Positions 45,101 to 56,517 of a DNA stretch of 64,000 bases are shown here, one piece after another. The notes under the pieces are model-generated. The model did no database searches. It saw only the letters and a program-made list of their open reading frames with translations, and had not been told where the DNA came from. The position numbers and the translations under genes were made by a program. Position 1 is the stretch's first letter; the number at the start of each line of letters is the position of its first letter. This DNA comes from Byssothecium circinans (lineage: Eukaryota > Ascomycota > Dothideomycetes > Pleosporales > Massarinaceae): NCBI GenBank assembly GCA_010015675.1, contig ML976980.1, forward strand, positions 426,562 through 490,561, in the 5' to 3' direction.

Positions 45101-47324
45101 ATGAATCGCTTCCCGCCCCACGGAGGAGCTCCGCGTGGTCCAATGGGCGCTCAACCTCCTCGAGGAGGCCTCCATGGCTCGTCCCACGCTCCTCAAGGCT
45201 TCGGCTCCCAAGATGCGCGAAGCAACCTGGCCGTCCAGCCCTCCGCCCCTACGAACAAGATCAAGCTCCGCAAGGCCGCTGTCAAGATGGTGGGCGCTGC
45301 TAGCTCTCCTACTGCTCCTCCAGCTGCACCGACCCCGCTCGCAGGAGCGGTTCAGTCTGAGCCCAAGAAGGAAGATGGGTACGTGTATGTAATTTTCTCC
45401 AGCGTCACCTCGTCCACATTACATCGAGGGCAGAACAAGCAGGAATAGGCTGCTTAGCACCGGGAATGCTAATCGTTGCACAGCAAAGAGCCTCCGAAGC
45501 CGGTCAATGAGGCCGAACCCATTCGTCCGCAAGTATCATCTCCTCAGCCTGGAGCAGAGTCTGGTCTAGATTCTCTCTTCTCTCGCCTTAGCGTATGTAC
45601 TACTCATGTCTAAATTGTGAATGCTGTCTGAAACGATGTGCATTACGCGCTTTGGGTAGGGCTTGCTAACGTTTCTTGAGACCCCGTCCCAGAAGCTAGC
45701 AGCTTCACCGGCCGCCAGCCAAGCTCCCTTCGCACCGGATTCCTCGACACTCCAATCTGAAGAGCGATCAGCACCGGCGACTCCGCGTCCGGCAACACTC
45801 ACTGCGAGCACTGTGCTTCAGGCCTACACTGCCAATCTCCCGAAGGAGTCAACTTCAAAGCCCGTCGCAAGCAAGGAGCCGGCAATTGAGACTGGGCCAG
45901 CAATCAAGGCTGAGCCGGTAATCGAGACCGAGCCGGCAATCAAGACTAAGCCGGCAATCGAGACTGAGCCAGAAATCGAGACTGAGCAGGCAATCAAGAC
46001 TGAGCCGGCGACCCCAGAGTCCCACAAAGTTCCAGAGTCTCCCCACAACACCACTCCGGTAACAGTGGAGAAGGCGCATTGGCCAGCTGCCCCTGTGGTG
46101 GCTCCGGAGCCAAACAAGCCTATCAGCATCGAGGACATGACCAAGGAAGAGCTGGAGCGTGCGTACTTGCAGAAGGCATCAGAGTATCTCCTCTCTCTTC
46201 CAACTGGTGGAACAACGGCAGACGTTGTCAAGAACGTCGCCATCAAGCTGAGCCACATCCATACACCTGTGGCAAAGCTTGAGTTAGCAGAGGCGGAGAA
46301 ACTCAAGTCCCGCTACGTCTATGCTGTTCAGGCACATCTCAATGGAAAGCCTGGAGCAAAGCAGGTGGTCCGCTCATTTGTTCAAGACATCTTGGAGAAG
46401 AGCGATGGCAACTTTCTTCGACTACTCGCTGCCTTGGTGGATGAGAAGCTCCTCAACATCGATAACATGGATGACATTGTCAGCCTCTGCAAGGCCATCC
46501 TCACAATCCTGCCGAAGGAAACCAAGTCGGAGACTACTTCACCAGCAACGGAGAAGCCGGCGTCAAACGATCCTGTGGACAAGATGACTGCGTGGCCGAC
46601 TCGGGAGAAGCGCGAGAACCGTACGTATTCCACCTACTGTCATGCATGATTGAGTCACACTTACTAACACCTCTATAGCCCCTGGAATCCGTTCATGCAT
46701 GCTCAAGGGTGTCACAAATGTCAAGAGCATCAACCAGCTACAAGCTCTGGTCTGGGGCGGTCGACTGGAGCATCTCTCGCTCCCTGAACCAGGCTCCTCT
46801 GTCGCACACGTACGATTTCTTACCGCTGAGGCATGCGACAAGTACTTCAAGGCTACCGAGAACGGCATCCAGATGCCTGGAGAGAAGTTCGTGATCTTTG
46901 TGGAGAAGCAGCCTGGACCGAACTCCCTCAACGATGTCATGCGCAACTGTGCTGATGGAGACGCTTCCCGCTGCATCCGTGCCTACGACGCTGACGATGA
47001 TTGGAGCGACATGGTCCTCATGAAGCTTGCACGTGGTAAGGGCCAGCAGAAGCGGGAGGTTGACCGTATCAAGCGAGGCAAGACCTCGCGAGGAGTAAGC
47101 CAAAAGTCTGCCCAGCCGCGGCATCTGCTAACATTCCACAGCGATCGTACATCGAGTTCCGCTTCGCTAGCATTTACCACTCCCTCAACTTCCGTCGCGC
47201 TCTCATGGACGACGAGGATTGGGAGCACTGCACCATCGGCTATGCCCCCGATCCGTGTGAGATTGCAACAGGCCCGCACTTCAAAGACGAGGACGAGGAG
47301 GAGAAGCCTGCGGGCTTCTTCTAG
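45101..47324 (+). CDS. RRM-like nucleic-acid-binding protein with acidic peptide repeats
   Basis: Exons 45101-45378, 45484-45592, 45693-46620, 46679-47094 and 47142-47324 give 637 residues. I do not know a named homologue. The N-terminus is Gly/Arg/Pro-rich with GGAPRGPMGAQPPRGG, like RNA-binding linkers. A tandem acidic repeat of the form EPAIKT/EPAIET (DNA 45,880-46,020) follows. A helical part comes next (MTKEELERAYLQKASEYLLS, then LDEKLLNID-like segments). Residues from about 440 look like an RRM (SCMLKGVTNVKSINQLQALVW, SSVAHVRFLTAEACDKYFK). The final exon has RSYIEFRFASIYHSLNFRRA, possibly a second RRM-like unit, and an acidic end DEDEEEKPAGFF. Function is inferred only from shape. Confidence 0.68.
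45885..46015 (+). repeat. imperfect tandem repeat of 18-bp units encoding EPAI(E/K)T
   Basis: About seven diverged units that encode alternating Glu-Pro-Ala-Ile-Glu/Lys-Thr in one frame, inside exon 3 of the RRM-like gene. Confidence 0.75.
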
Positions 47325-48246
47325 TCCATCATCTCTTGGAGTCGAACATGTCCGTCACGTGCTGCGATTGTGTGGTTCCGCACAAGGGCATTGAATGTGT
47401 GCATGCGGCAGCTGAACTCTAAAGGATCTTTTGGATCTAGGGATTAGGATGTGCGCATTGTAACGATATGGCTTCGATAGTGGGCATATCAAGGAGTTTT
47501 GGGTCCTTTCCTCAACGGGCGGGCTTATGATCATGATTGGCGTATATAATGGAATGAATGAAAAGTCTCTCGACCTGGTATCGCACTTGAGTGATGTGGG
47601 AGCGACTGTGGTCGCTTTTGTTTAGCAACCTGTGGACTGTGTGATGCCCTTTTCCATGAAGCACTAGAACATGCCCTTTATAGTTTTATGGAACGGTGCT
47701 TGTGGAGATGGGTTTCGGTTTCGAGGACTTGCGACGAGAGAGGAAAGCGAGAGCTTGTTTGGGCTTGAGCTTGAGCTTGTGTTTCTCGACTCGACTGTCG
47801 CAGATGTTCAGCGCCAGCGAGGGTGTGGGTGAGAAGATGGCTGGTACACGCTTGATAAGTTAAGTTTGCTCGGGTGGTCATGTAGGGTTGGGTTTGGGTT
47901 TGAGGAGGTGTGGACTTTCTTGCTTCGTGGAAGGATACTGGGTGGGAGGGTGATAGGGGAGGGGAGAAAGAAGCGATATGTCAAAGTCCCCGTTTACACA
48001 CATCTCCATTGGGGATGTGTGGACTGTAGTGCGTGTCTGTTGTAAGTAGCTGGGTACTGCGTATCTGGTTTCAAACGCTATGGTATGGTATAGTATGGTG
48101 TGGTGTGTGTGACACTACACCGCGGTATCCTATCCTTGTAGTCAGGTACCTATCCATCCATCCATCCATCCGTGCATGGGTAGATAGGATAGGATACGTA
48201 CTCCAGACTAAATCCATCTCCCAGAGAAGTTAGAAGTTGGACCTCC

Positions 48247-48278
48247 CACACTTCCACACTTCCACACTTCCACACTTC
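48247..48278. repeat. CACACTTC repeat, 4 units
   Basis: Four exact 8-bp units. Confidence 0.9.
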
Positions 48279-48314
48279 CCCATCTTGCCAAACACACCAC
48301 ACCACGGTAGCGTT

Positions 48315-48332
48315 AGTTATAGTTATAGTTAT
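48315..48332. repeat. AGTTAT repeat, 3 units
   Basis: Three exact 6-bp units, followed by AGTTG. Confidence 0.85.
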
Positions 48333-48653
48333 AGTTGAAGTATATTAGTGCTAGATGCTGGCTGCTGGGTGTTGGGCGCTGGGTGCTAGGTGCTCGGTGC
48401 TAGGTTTCCCAACATGCACCCCAGCCGGTAGCATGGTAGCATGGTAAGATTCCCTTGTACTTGCAGAGAAGGATATAGCCACGGTAGTCACGGGAAGTCA
48501 CGGGAAGTCTTCCCTTTCCGTCCCTCCAGAACCGGAACTAAAACTAGAGCTAGAGCCTTAGCCTTGAACCAGAACCTTGAACCTTGGAAACCAAAACTAA
48601 GTTAAGTGTCTGTGTTGAGGAGATGAGATGAGATGCGGTGAGATACGGTGTGG

Positions 48654-48680
48654 TTTGAACTTTGAACTTTGAACTTTGAA
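48654..48680. repeat. TTTGAAC repeat, about 3.9 units
   Basis: Three exact 7-bp units plus TTTGAA. Confidence 0.9.
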
Positions 48681-49249
48681 GCTGGTCCATAGTCATGGTC
48701 CGACCCTAGGGGATATTAACTGCGGGCGCGGGGTGTGGGTCAGGGGCACCGTACCGTATCATGGAGCTTGGGCTCGGGCTTGGGCTTGGGTTTTCGAGAT
48801 AGATGCTTTATCCCAGATTTGGATATCTCAAGGCGCGGGGTGAGGCGAGACGAGGAGGAGGTGCGAGTCGGCGGTTTAAGGGGTGCGAGACGGAAAGGGG
48901 GGGGGACGTGGGTTGGCTACGAGTGTGTATAGGTATAGCTATAGGTATAGTTGGGTTATTGGTGTGGGGAAGAGGGAGAGGGAGAGGGAGATAAGTTATC
49001 GATATGGGATCTTCTGGAAGGTTTATGTAGGTGTACATGTACAGCGATTGCGATTCAAACAGCGATTTATAATATTCCCAGGATGTTTTGCACGTATGTA
49101 TGTATGGTACTTGGGGATTGTTGTTCACCTGCCTCTGCCTCTGCCTCTGCCTTCCTTTGCAGTAGTGGTAGTAGTATGTATTAGGTGGTAGAAGTCTGGG
49201 ACTTTTTCGCAAGGTACTGGTAGCTGGACAGAGGCATGCTGTGAAGTAC

Positions 49250-49267
49250 TATAGGGAATTCCCTATA
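49250..49267. repeat. 18-bp perfect palindrome
   Basis: TATAGGGAA followed by its reverse complement TTCCCTATA with no spacer. It lies 13 bp before a second palindrome, GTACCTAGGTAC (49281-49292). Site function is unknown. Confidence 0.9.
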
Positions 49268-50124
49268 TCTATTTTGAACTGTACCTAGGTACGTACATAT
49301 ATTATACATACTATGCACACGTATGCTATCCAAGAGAGAAGAAGAGGAGAACATGGACGCCCTGCACCCCGTCAAAGCACCCAAGACGACACACCAGTAA
49401 ATTTGGGAGCGGACCTAGCTCGACCCGTTCGGTCGTTTTGTCGCTCTTGCGCCGTGAATCATGCCCTGCCTGCCTACCGGCAGGTTCCGTGAACTAGAGA
49501 CAATAGTCGCTGGCCGTCTTTCGATATCCATGTATGTCGAGACGAGAAGCCTTACCACTGGAGGAATGCTCGCTGGTCTATGTATAGTGAGGAGCAGTGT
49601 GGGAGTGTTATGTGAATAAATAGCTTCCAGAAGCTCCCCTTGTGCAACTCCTCGGTACGTAAGGGTATGCGCGTAGATACGTATTCTGAAACCAAAGTAC
49701 ACCCGCATACCTGGTCTACCACACCTTACACGCCTGTCCCCCAAACATCCTCGGCACGGACTGGTCATGCACGCATACCTACCTTAACCTACGACCTCCT
49801 GTATGCATGTATGTAGTGCGGAACTAGAGCAGGGCCGAAAGGGGTCTCCTCGTGAAGCCCATAAAACTAAAAGCGCGTTATTTTATCGAGAGGCGTTTGA
49901 CCAACTTTTCACCTGAGCCATTCAACGTCTGAACGCGCCATTTGATCTAAAGCGTGTTGGGTATGGTGCGTGAAAAGGATTCTGGTTTCTGGTTTCTTGC
50001 GCGGTTTTATCGAATGCTCTTTGTGGTGGGATCCCAGCATGAGGCGAGGGCAAGGTTGACCCTATATCTGTATGCAGCGCTAGTAGGCAAAATGCGCAAT
50101 CGAGACGGCTGACGAATGGTCGTG

Positions 50125-50740
50125 TCAATGCAGGGTCGCGGGCACGTGGTGTGGCGTATGTGGTCGAGAAGGTGAGGCGGGAGGCGCTGGGTGAGTGGTT
50201 GACAGCTGAGAGTCGGTGCTGTCGGGCTGGGGAATGGTGGGTTCTTTTAGAGAAGGGGGAAGCGAGGAGGCTAGTTGAAGATAGCTTTTAGGTTTAAACT
50301 TTGTTTTGAGTGAGTGTGTGACGTAAATGAGGCGGCGCACACGCTTCGGCGTGGGGAAGAGGTAGCTCTGGCGGAGGCAGAAGGGGGAGATCTGTAAAAT
50401 TGAAAGATAGAAGGCAATGATGACAATGCTGGATGGTGCAGTGATACAGCGGTGGGAAGTTGGCACGCATGCAAGGGTGCTGTTTGCGCGACGTTGAGAT
50501 ATTTGCGGTGGGCGTCGGGCGCGGGGTATTGATCACGGAAGCCAAAAGGAAGATTCTGTTGTTGAAACATGGTCTCCTTGCATCTCGTCTGTCACTCGTC
50601 GCATCTTCGGTCGCTAGACGTCAGACTGCTTCGAGAATGTCATCGACGTATTTGCCAAAGTCCATTTTTAGCGCGGCGCTCGGGCGCGCTGTTTCGTCAC
50701 TGCCAATGTTCGACATCGTCATCGGGATGTAGTTGCTGGC
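50125..50740 (-). other. possible unassigned coding region (weak)
   Basis: On the - strand, several open frames follow each other: one starts MTMSNIGSDETARPSAALKM near 50,730, another starts MFQQQNLPFGFRDQYPAPDA at 50,570, and a third contains FPTPKRVRRLIYVTHSLKTK after a TTTTACAG acceptor-like site near 50,400, ending at 50,125. They could be exons of one small gene, but I could not find a joining that is clearly right, and no family is recognised. It may equally be chance. Confidence 0.2.
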
Positions 50741-52011
50741 TCGCGAAGGTAGTGAGATGGATATATGTCGTTTCAATTTCTTCGTTGTTGGAGTTGTTTG
50801 GGTTTTTTTAGAGCGTGTCCTGCGTTTCCTGCTCTGAGCGACTAAGAGTAGCGCAACCGTGGTTTTCCGATGCTGTCACTAAGATCTGGGTACTCAAAGA
50901 ACTCTGATCGCCAAGTTACAGTAAACAGGCTGACTCGTTAGTTAGAGAAACTTTGCTGGCTTGCCGAATGAGACACCTCCACCAACTGTCGATACGGTGG
51001 GTGGACGTCTAGCCGGGCGCGAAGATGCTTGATCCTCCTCGCAGCCTTCGTCGGACGATATGTGGTGTCTGTTTCGGAGGGTCCAAGGCGACTTCGTTTG
51101 GTTCACTGCCCAAGGACCATCCGTTCCGGTAAAATGTCAAACCGGCCCACAGTGACGACCCAAAGGTTCTGTAGATAGTACAGACGTGCAGCGCACTGCC
51201 GGCTGCCGACGTGCTCTAACCTGCAGCAATCACAGCACAGACGCACGCGTTGTGCTTTGCAAGATGGATGTGATTTATTGGATCAGGAACCCCCTTTCAT
51301 GTGTCTTGGATGCGGCTCTCTAGCGACACCCCAGAATGGGGTGATCCGACGTCTTCCTGTCCTGCGGGCGAACGCCCAGGCCTCCCGTCGATATGGTCAG
51401 TGTTTGGCGGGCCTGACTCGTCTCTCGCGCTGTAACGTAAATGCCAATAACCTGAGGTGTGGCGCAGAAATGGCCTCCCAACCCCCCCTATTCCGGCCCG
51501 CCAACTCCTCGCATCCCTTTTGACATGGGAGGGCTTTGACGGATTCGCCCCAGGACAGGAGACAGGGGTTGCATGCCTGCATGCCATGCCTTTCTGCTGG
51601 TCGCCGGCGGACGCACGCACGCTGCCCGCAGTCTACCCATTAGTCGTAGCCGGCGCGCGAAGGTGTCCGCCGTCCGGTACATCCACCATGCTGCCAGTAT
51701 CTCTTCCTCCTGTCTGAGTCTTGCATTCTGCTGCATATACGTACTGTCGTCGCACGGCTGCCCATCTCAGTCTTCCCTCTCCCATTTTTGCGCTATCGCA
51801 ATCATATTCCCACGGTCCCTTGTCCGTCACATGCTTCATCGGTCCGCTCCATCCCTACCTAGTCCAGGTAAACCCACCAGGACCTGCCTCTAGAGTCCTT
51901 ACCAGCCTGCGGTCTCCTCTCAGCGATCTTCCGCGCGTAGGTCTCGATGCTGAAACGAGCTTGAAGCGAACCCACATCCATCCAGTCGTCCGCTCCTTAA
52001 CAAAGTCTCCC

Positions 52012-55000
52012 ATGTCGAACGGCTCTCGCCCATCTTTGTCTGGCCATCACTCTCCCAACCTTGAACCCCACAATCAGAAACGTCAAGCGTCCGGAGTCGA
52101 AGCTAACCTGCTCGAACTCGGACTCTTGGGCAAGAAACCCCGAAAGAAGTCTACCAAAACTGGCAGCGCGGCGAAACCCAAGGTCGTAGAGTTTGGTTCG
52201 CCCGTGGCCCACCACAGTACATACACCTCGCATCCTTTGTAGACTGTGTCTTTGAGCTCAGACCCACTCATGTCTTTTCTAGGAGGCTTCCGTCCCAGCT
52301 CGCGTAGTTCACACTCCAAAAGCAATCCCAACTTCTCCTCTTCCCACTCCTTCACCCACCAACCCTCACCGAGCGCGTCTGCTCTCGACGCACAAAGGCC
52401 AGTACGGTCCGCGAGAGGCATGGCCGGTGTTCTGGACATTGAGCGCTCGCGGACGCGGAGGGAACGAACGTACATTGGCTCCGAATGCACTGTTTGCGAA
52501 GAGAGCTTGGAGTATACGCTGCGTGGAGAGCGTATACTGCAGCTTTCGTGCGGTCATGTCTCCCATGAGGCCTGCTTCTACGAGTACATTCGCGAATTCG
52601 AGTCACAACACTGCCCGACATGCAACGCGGCACTGGGGCTGGACACAAGCCGGGGTGGAAATGTGCTGGACCTAGGTCAGTACTACCCTGTTGTGTCATT
52701 GGCACACGCGCGCTGACACAATTGTAGAGAAAATTGTCCGCTCTGTACAAAACGACAACGCCTCTTCTAATGGCACGCGCAGCGACCAGAACACGCCCAC
52801 GCCTTGGGAAACGCAAACTCAGAAGTCGATCCAATCCGAGCCGCATACGGGCCGCCCGCGAAATGACAGTGATCTGAGTCGCGGCTACCAACCCACGTAC
52901 TCATCCAGACAAAGGGACAGTAGCCAGAGCAGAGAGCCGGAGCGAATGAACTCAGTATCCACTAGGCATCATCTGCGAAGCGACAGTGGCGCAACCGGTC
53001 CTGCTTCCTCCGCCGACTATGCTGGAACCCACGATGGACGGCATCCCTACGATCTCCAAAGCATGGAAGCAACTCTGTCAAGCCCCCGAGGCATCTTGAA
53101 GAGCCCGATACCGGCGCCCACCGTCACTGTTCGGAGTGAATTCCCTACACTGAGCCGCTCGCGACAGCAGCAAAGTCTGACGTGTCTTGTTACGGTGGAA
53201 GTCGTGGAAGGAAAATGGCGGGCAGATCCCGAAGACATGCGTTCCGCGCCGCCACTGCCGTCAATAGCGAGCGCGACAGGCAGCATCAGCCGCGCAAAAT
53301 CACCCGCCCACAACCGACCATTCGAAACACCATACGAATCCGAAGAGGTGTTGGAAGAGGTCACCGAGGACCTGCATTCTCGTGTCGATAATTGGCATGG
53401 CCTGGATTTCTCACGTTTTGGCAAGCTGCGTCTACACGGCCATGTACGTGTTGGTAAAGATCGACAATCTTGGCAAGAGTTGGAATGTTATCTTTTCTCG
53501 GAGATGCTCATTTGCGTCAAGGAAAAGAAGATTGCACCACAGACCCAGTGGGAAGGCTCGCAGTCTTCAGCGCCCAAGAAAACGAAGTGCACGTTAAAGG
53601 GCTCAATCCTGATCAAAAAGCATCTCAACCAAGTTGAACATTCGCCGGACGAAGCGATATTGACTTTGAGCCTATCGGTCGCCGAACTACCCTCATTTCA
53701 CCTCCAGTTCCAGAACAGGAGTCAATTGGAGCTGTGGAGACGCGCTCTGATGGACATCAGGATGGACTTCCCTACCCCGAAGCGGTCAACAGAATACGAC
53801 CAGGACAACTCCGGAACCGAAGACGAGGACTTCCGACGACCTAAGCGCGTATCATCCGTAGCCTCATCGTATGGCGCTGCTCGATCGACAATGACGGCGC
53901 CGACCGAATACACCAACTCTCGCGTTGGAATGCCGGAACCACGACCAGCCCGCGCCCTTCACGTACCCTTGGATATCGTGGTTGTCATTCCAGTATCCTC
54001 GTCAATGCAAGGCCTCAAGATCAATCTGCTGCGGGATACGCTCAAGTTTCTTGTGCATAGTCTTGGGGAGCGCGATCGCATGGGTCTGGTCACTTTCGGT
54101 TCAAGCGGAGGCGGCGTTCCGATCGTCGGCATGACAAGCAAGATCTGGCGGGACTGGCCCAAGGTGCTTGAGTCTATCAGGCCTGTAGGCCAGAAGAGCC
54201 TGCGTGCAGATGTGGTTGAGGGTGCCAACGTTGCTATGGATTTGCTCATGCAACGCAAATCGAACAACCCGCTGTCAAGCATTCTCCTCATCAGTGATTC
54301 ATCAACCTCAGATGCTGAGAGTGTCGACTTTGTGGTATCTCGCGCTGAGGCTGCAAAGTAAGTTCTCATATCTACAATTTCCTTTCAGACACTGACTCTA
54401 CGCAGGGTAACTATCCACTCTTTCGGTCTCGGATTGACCCACAAACCCGACACTATGATTGAACTATCTACGCGTACAAAGGCGTCATACACGTATGTCA
54501 AGGACTGGATGATGCTTCGCGAGTGCGTAGCAGGCTGTCTTGGCTCACTGCAAACCACATCCCACTCCAACGTCAAGCTCAAGTTGCGCCTACCGGAAGG
54601 TTCGCCTGCCAAGTTCGTCAAGATCAGTGGCGCATTACAGATTACAAAACGTGCGACGGGCCGAGATGCTGAAGCGTCATTGGGCGACCTTCGCTTCGGT
54701 GACAAGAGAGGTACGTTGAAGATTACTATTACAATCACATGTGAACCCACCCGGGAAACAATACTAACTCTTCGCAATAGACATCCTCGTGCAGTTAGCC
54801 ATCTCTCCAGACACCGCCTCACCGGAGCAAATGCCACAAGATCCCTGGGAAACCATCGTTTCAGGTTTAGAAGCCCTGGGTGGGCCCCTTGACCAGGATG
54901 AGTCTCGCAGCCTTAGTGTCGAGGAAGTACCCTTGATCCAGGCAGACCTCACCTACGGGGACATACTCCGTGAAGGCACCATTTCGCATCTGCCTCGACC

Positions 55001-55640
55001 ATCCCTGCTGGCCATCACCATCTTGCCATCGTCCAAGAAGAACTCAACAGGCCGACCACCAACGCCACCCATTCCGCCCCACCCTCATGTCGTACAGAGA
55101 CGCATGGAGCTGCTTACTTCAGACATGTTGACGCGGGCGCTGACACTTGTCTCACGAGGTCAGCATGATAGAGCACACCATCTCCTCAAAGAAACGAGAA
55201 GTATATTGAAGGGTCTCGGAAAGGGTGGCCTTCCACCTCTCCCGCCACCAGGCTCCCGACGCAATGACGCTCCCAGTGCACCGAGCAGCACCGGCCATTC
55301 ACCCACTGCCGATAACAACGATCGCCCCAGGACCCCTTCGCCCCACGCCGAGAATTCTTTCACGCCTGCAGCCGGCATCGACGCCACCACCATGCACGCA
55401 CTCGATGCCGAGTTGGAGTCCAGTCTGGAATGGATCAACCACCCGGCAGTCTTTGGCCGAGACTCACGAAAAGCCGTACTTCAAGCCATCGGTGTCATTT
55501 CCTCCCAACGCGCTTACACTTTCCGCACCCCTTCGGAAGCCCTCTGGGCCGACCGTATCGCGGGTGTCAAGCGCTTGTCCGAGCGCTCAAGAGACTGGCG
55601 CGAAACTGGCGATGACCAAGCCCTCATGGAGGAGAACTGA
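52012..55640 (+). CDS. RING-H2/PH/VWA protein, Ste5/Far1-like scaffold candidate
   Basis: Exons 52012-52216, 52283-52675, 52728-54357, 54406-54710 and 54781-55640 give 1130 residues. In order there is a short basic N-terminus, a RING-H2 finger with all eight ligands (Cys137, 140, 158, His160, His163, Cys166, 179, 182), a PH-like domain (about 427-543, ending with the typical Trp helix LELWRRALMDI), and a VWA domain from about 612. The VWA MIDAS start reads IPVSSSM, lacking the usual first Asp. This RING-PH-VWA order is that of yeast Ste5 and Far1, which hold the pheromone MAP-kinase module and the G-protein beta subunit. A RING with ubiquitin-ligase activity is the other possibility. ATG 52012 is chosen because the frame before it lacks another ATG. 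The C-terminus is a Pro-rich stretch and a helical end. Confidence 0.82.
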
Positions 55641-56477
55641 TCTCTCCTACATACTATTTTTCTTTCCATCTCGATACAAACCAAGCCCGGCGTCTCTTCT
55701 GTATCATACCTTCACCCCGAGCCTCACATCACGTTAGCTCCTCTTCTTTTCTAGAACTTATTACGCTATTTCACGGCCTAGTGCTGGCGCTCTACATAAC
55801 ACGAGAAAGGGGATGATGAAGTGCTCGTGTACGTATGCAGGGCATTCCAGCAGAAGATGAGGATTTGTTTACGGGGTTATCTACCACGGCAGGACCAGCC
55901 TTTTCTGTGTCTCGTTTCCTTGTGTTATTGGTATTGGTATTGGTATTGGTATTTCCGATTTTCACGAAAAGATACCATTTAGCGTATCGCCGCCCATCAT
56001 TGCACCCCTGGTTTGTGGGGTTGGTAAAAGAACTCCTTTTGCTTATTTTCCTTTTCTTTTTTGTTTGGGGTGGGCTCACCCGGTTACATAGCGCACATTG
56101 TTCCGCGTCGCTCCTGTCGCCCTTATTGTTCTTATTTTCTATTGTCGACATATTCTCTCCCTTTTCTTTTCTTTTTTTTTTTTTTTTTTTACATGATACC
56201 ACCGGCCGGACACTTGCGTACCTTAGTTACCCAGTTACATGCACACCACACCCTCCCCTATTATGAATATCCATTGCTATTCTCTCTACAAGTCCGACTC
56301 TGCCTCTGCAAGTTGCGTGAAATGACGTCGAGTACTCGGTGCTGGTTTGTGCTTTTTGTCGTGGAATACGAAAGAAGGAAGCTAGAAGGAAGGACGTGGC
56401 GCCATTCTGTGTAATGCGGTAAGCATTTTACCAGTTACATACAAGTCTGCGGCATGGCGCGTAGTGTTGGTGGGTAG

Positions 56478-56517
56478 GATGCGATGCGATGCGATGCGAC
56501 GCGATGCGATGCGATGT
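56478..56517. repeat. GATGC pentanucleotide repeat
   Basis: About eight GATGC units, one of them changed to GACGC. Confidence 0.85.

Larger units (their letters stand above)
47325..52011. other. 4.7-kb gene-free interval, microsatellite- and palindrome-rich
   Basis: Between the RRM-like gene and the RING/PH/VWA gene, both on the + strand. The first few hundred bp are probably 3' UTR. From about 48,100 to 49,300 there are many short tandem runs and palindromes. From 50,100 to 50,750 the - strand holds open frames that might be exons, without a family match. The last kilobase (about 51,250-52,011) is G/C-richer and may be a long 5' leader or promoter. Confidence 0.5.

Noticed and set aside
55835..56266. 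Hydrophobic + strand frame that looks like a membrane protein
   Set aside because: It comes from a TTGGTA repeat and a long T run; the apparent helices are poly-Leu/Val/Phe artefacts.
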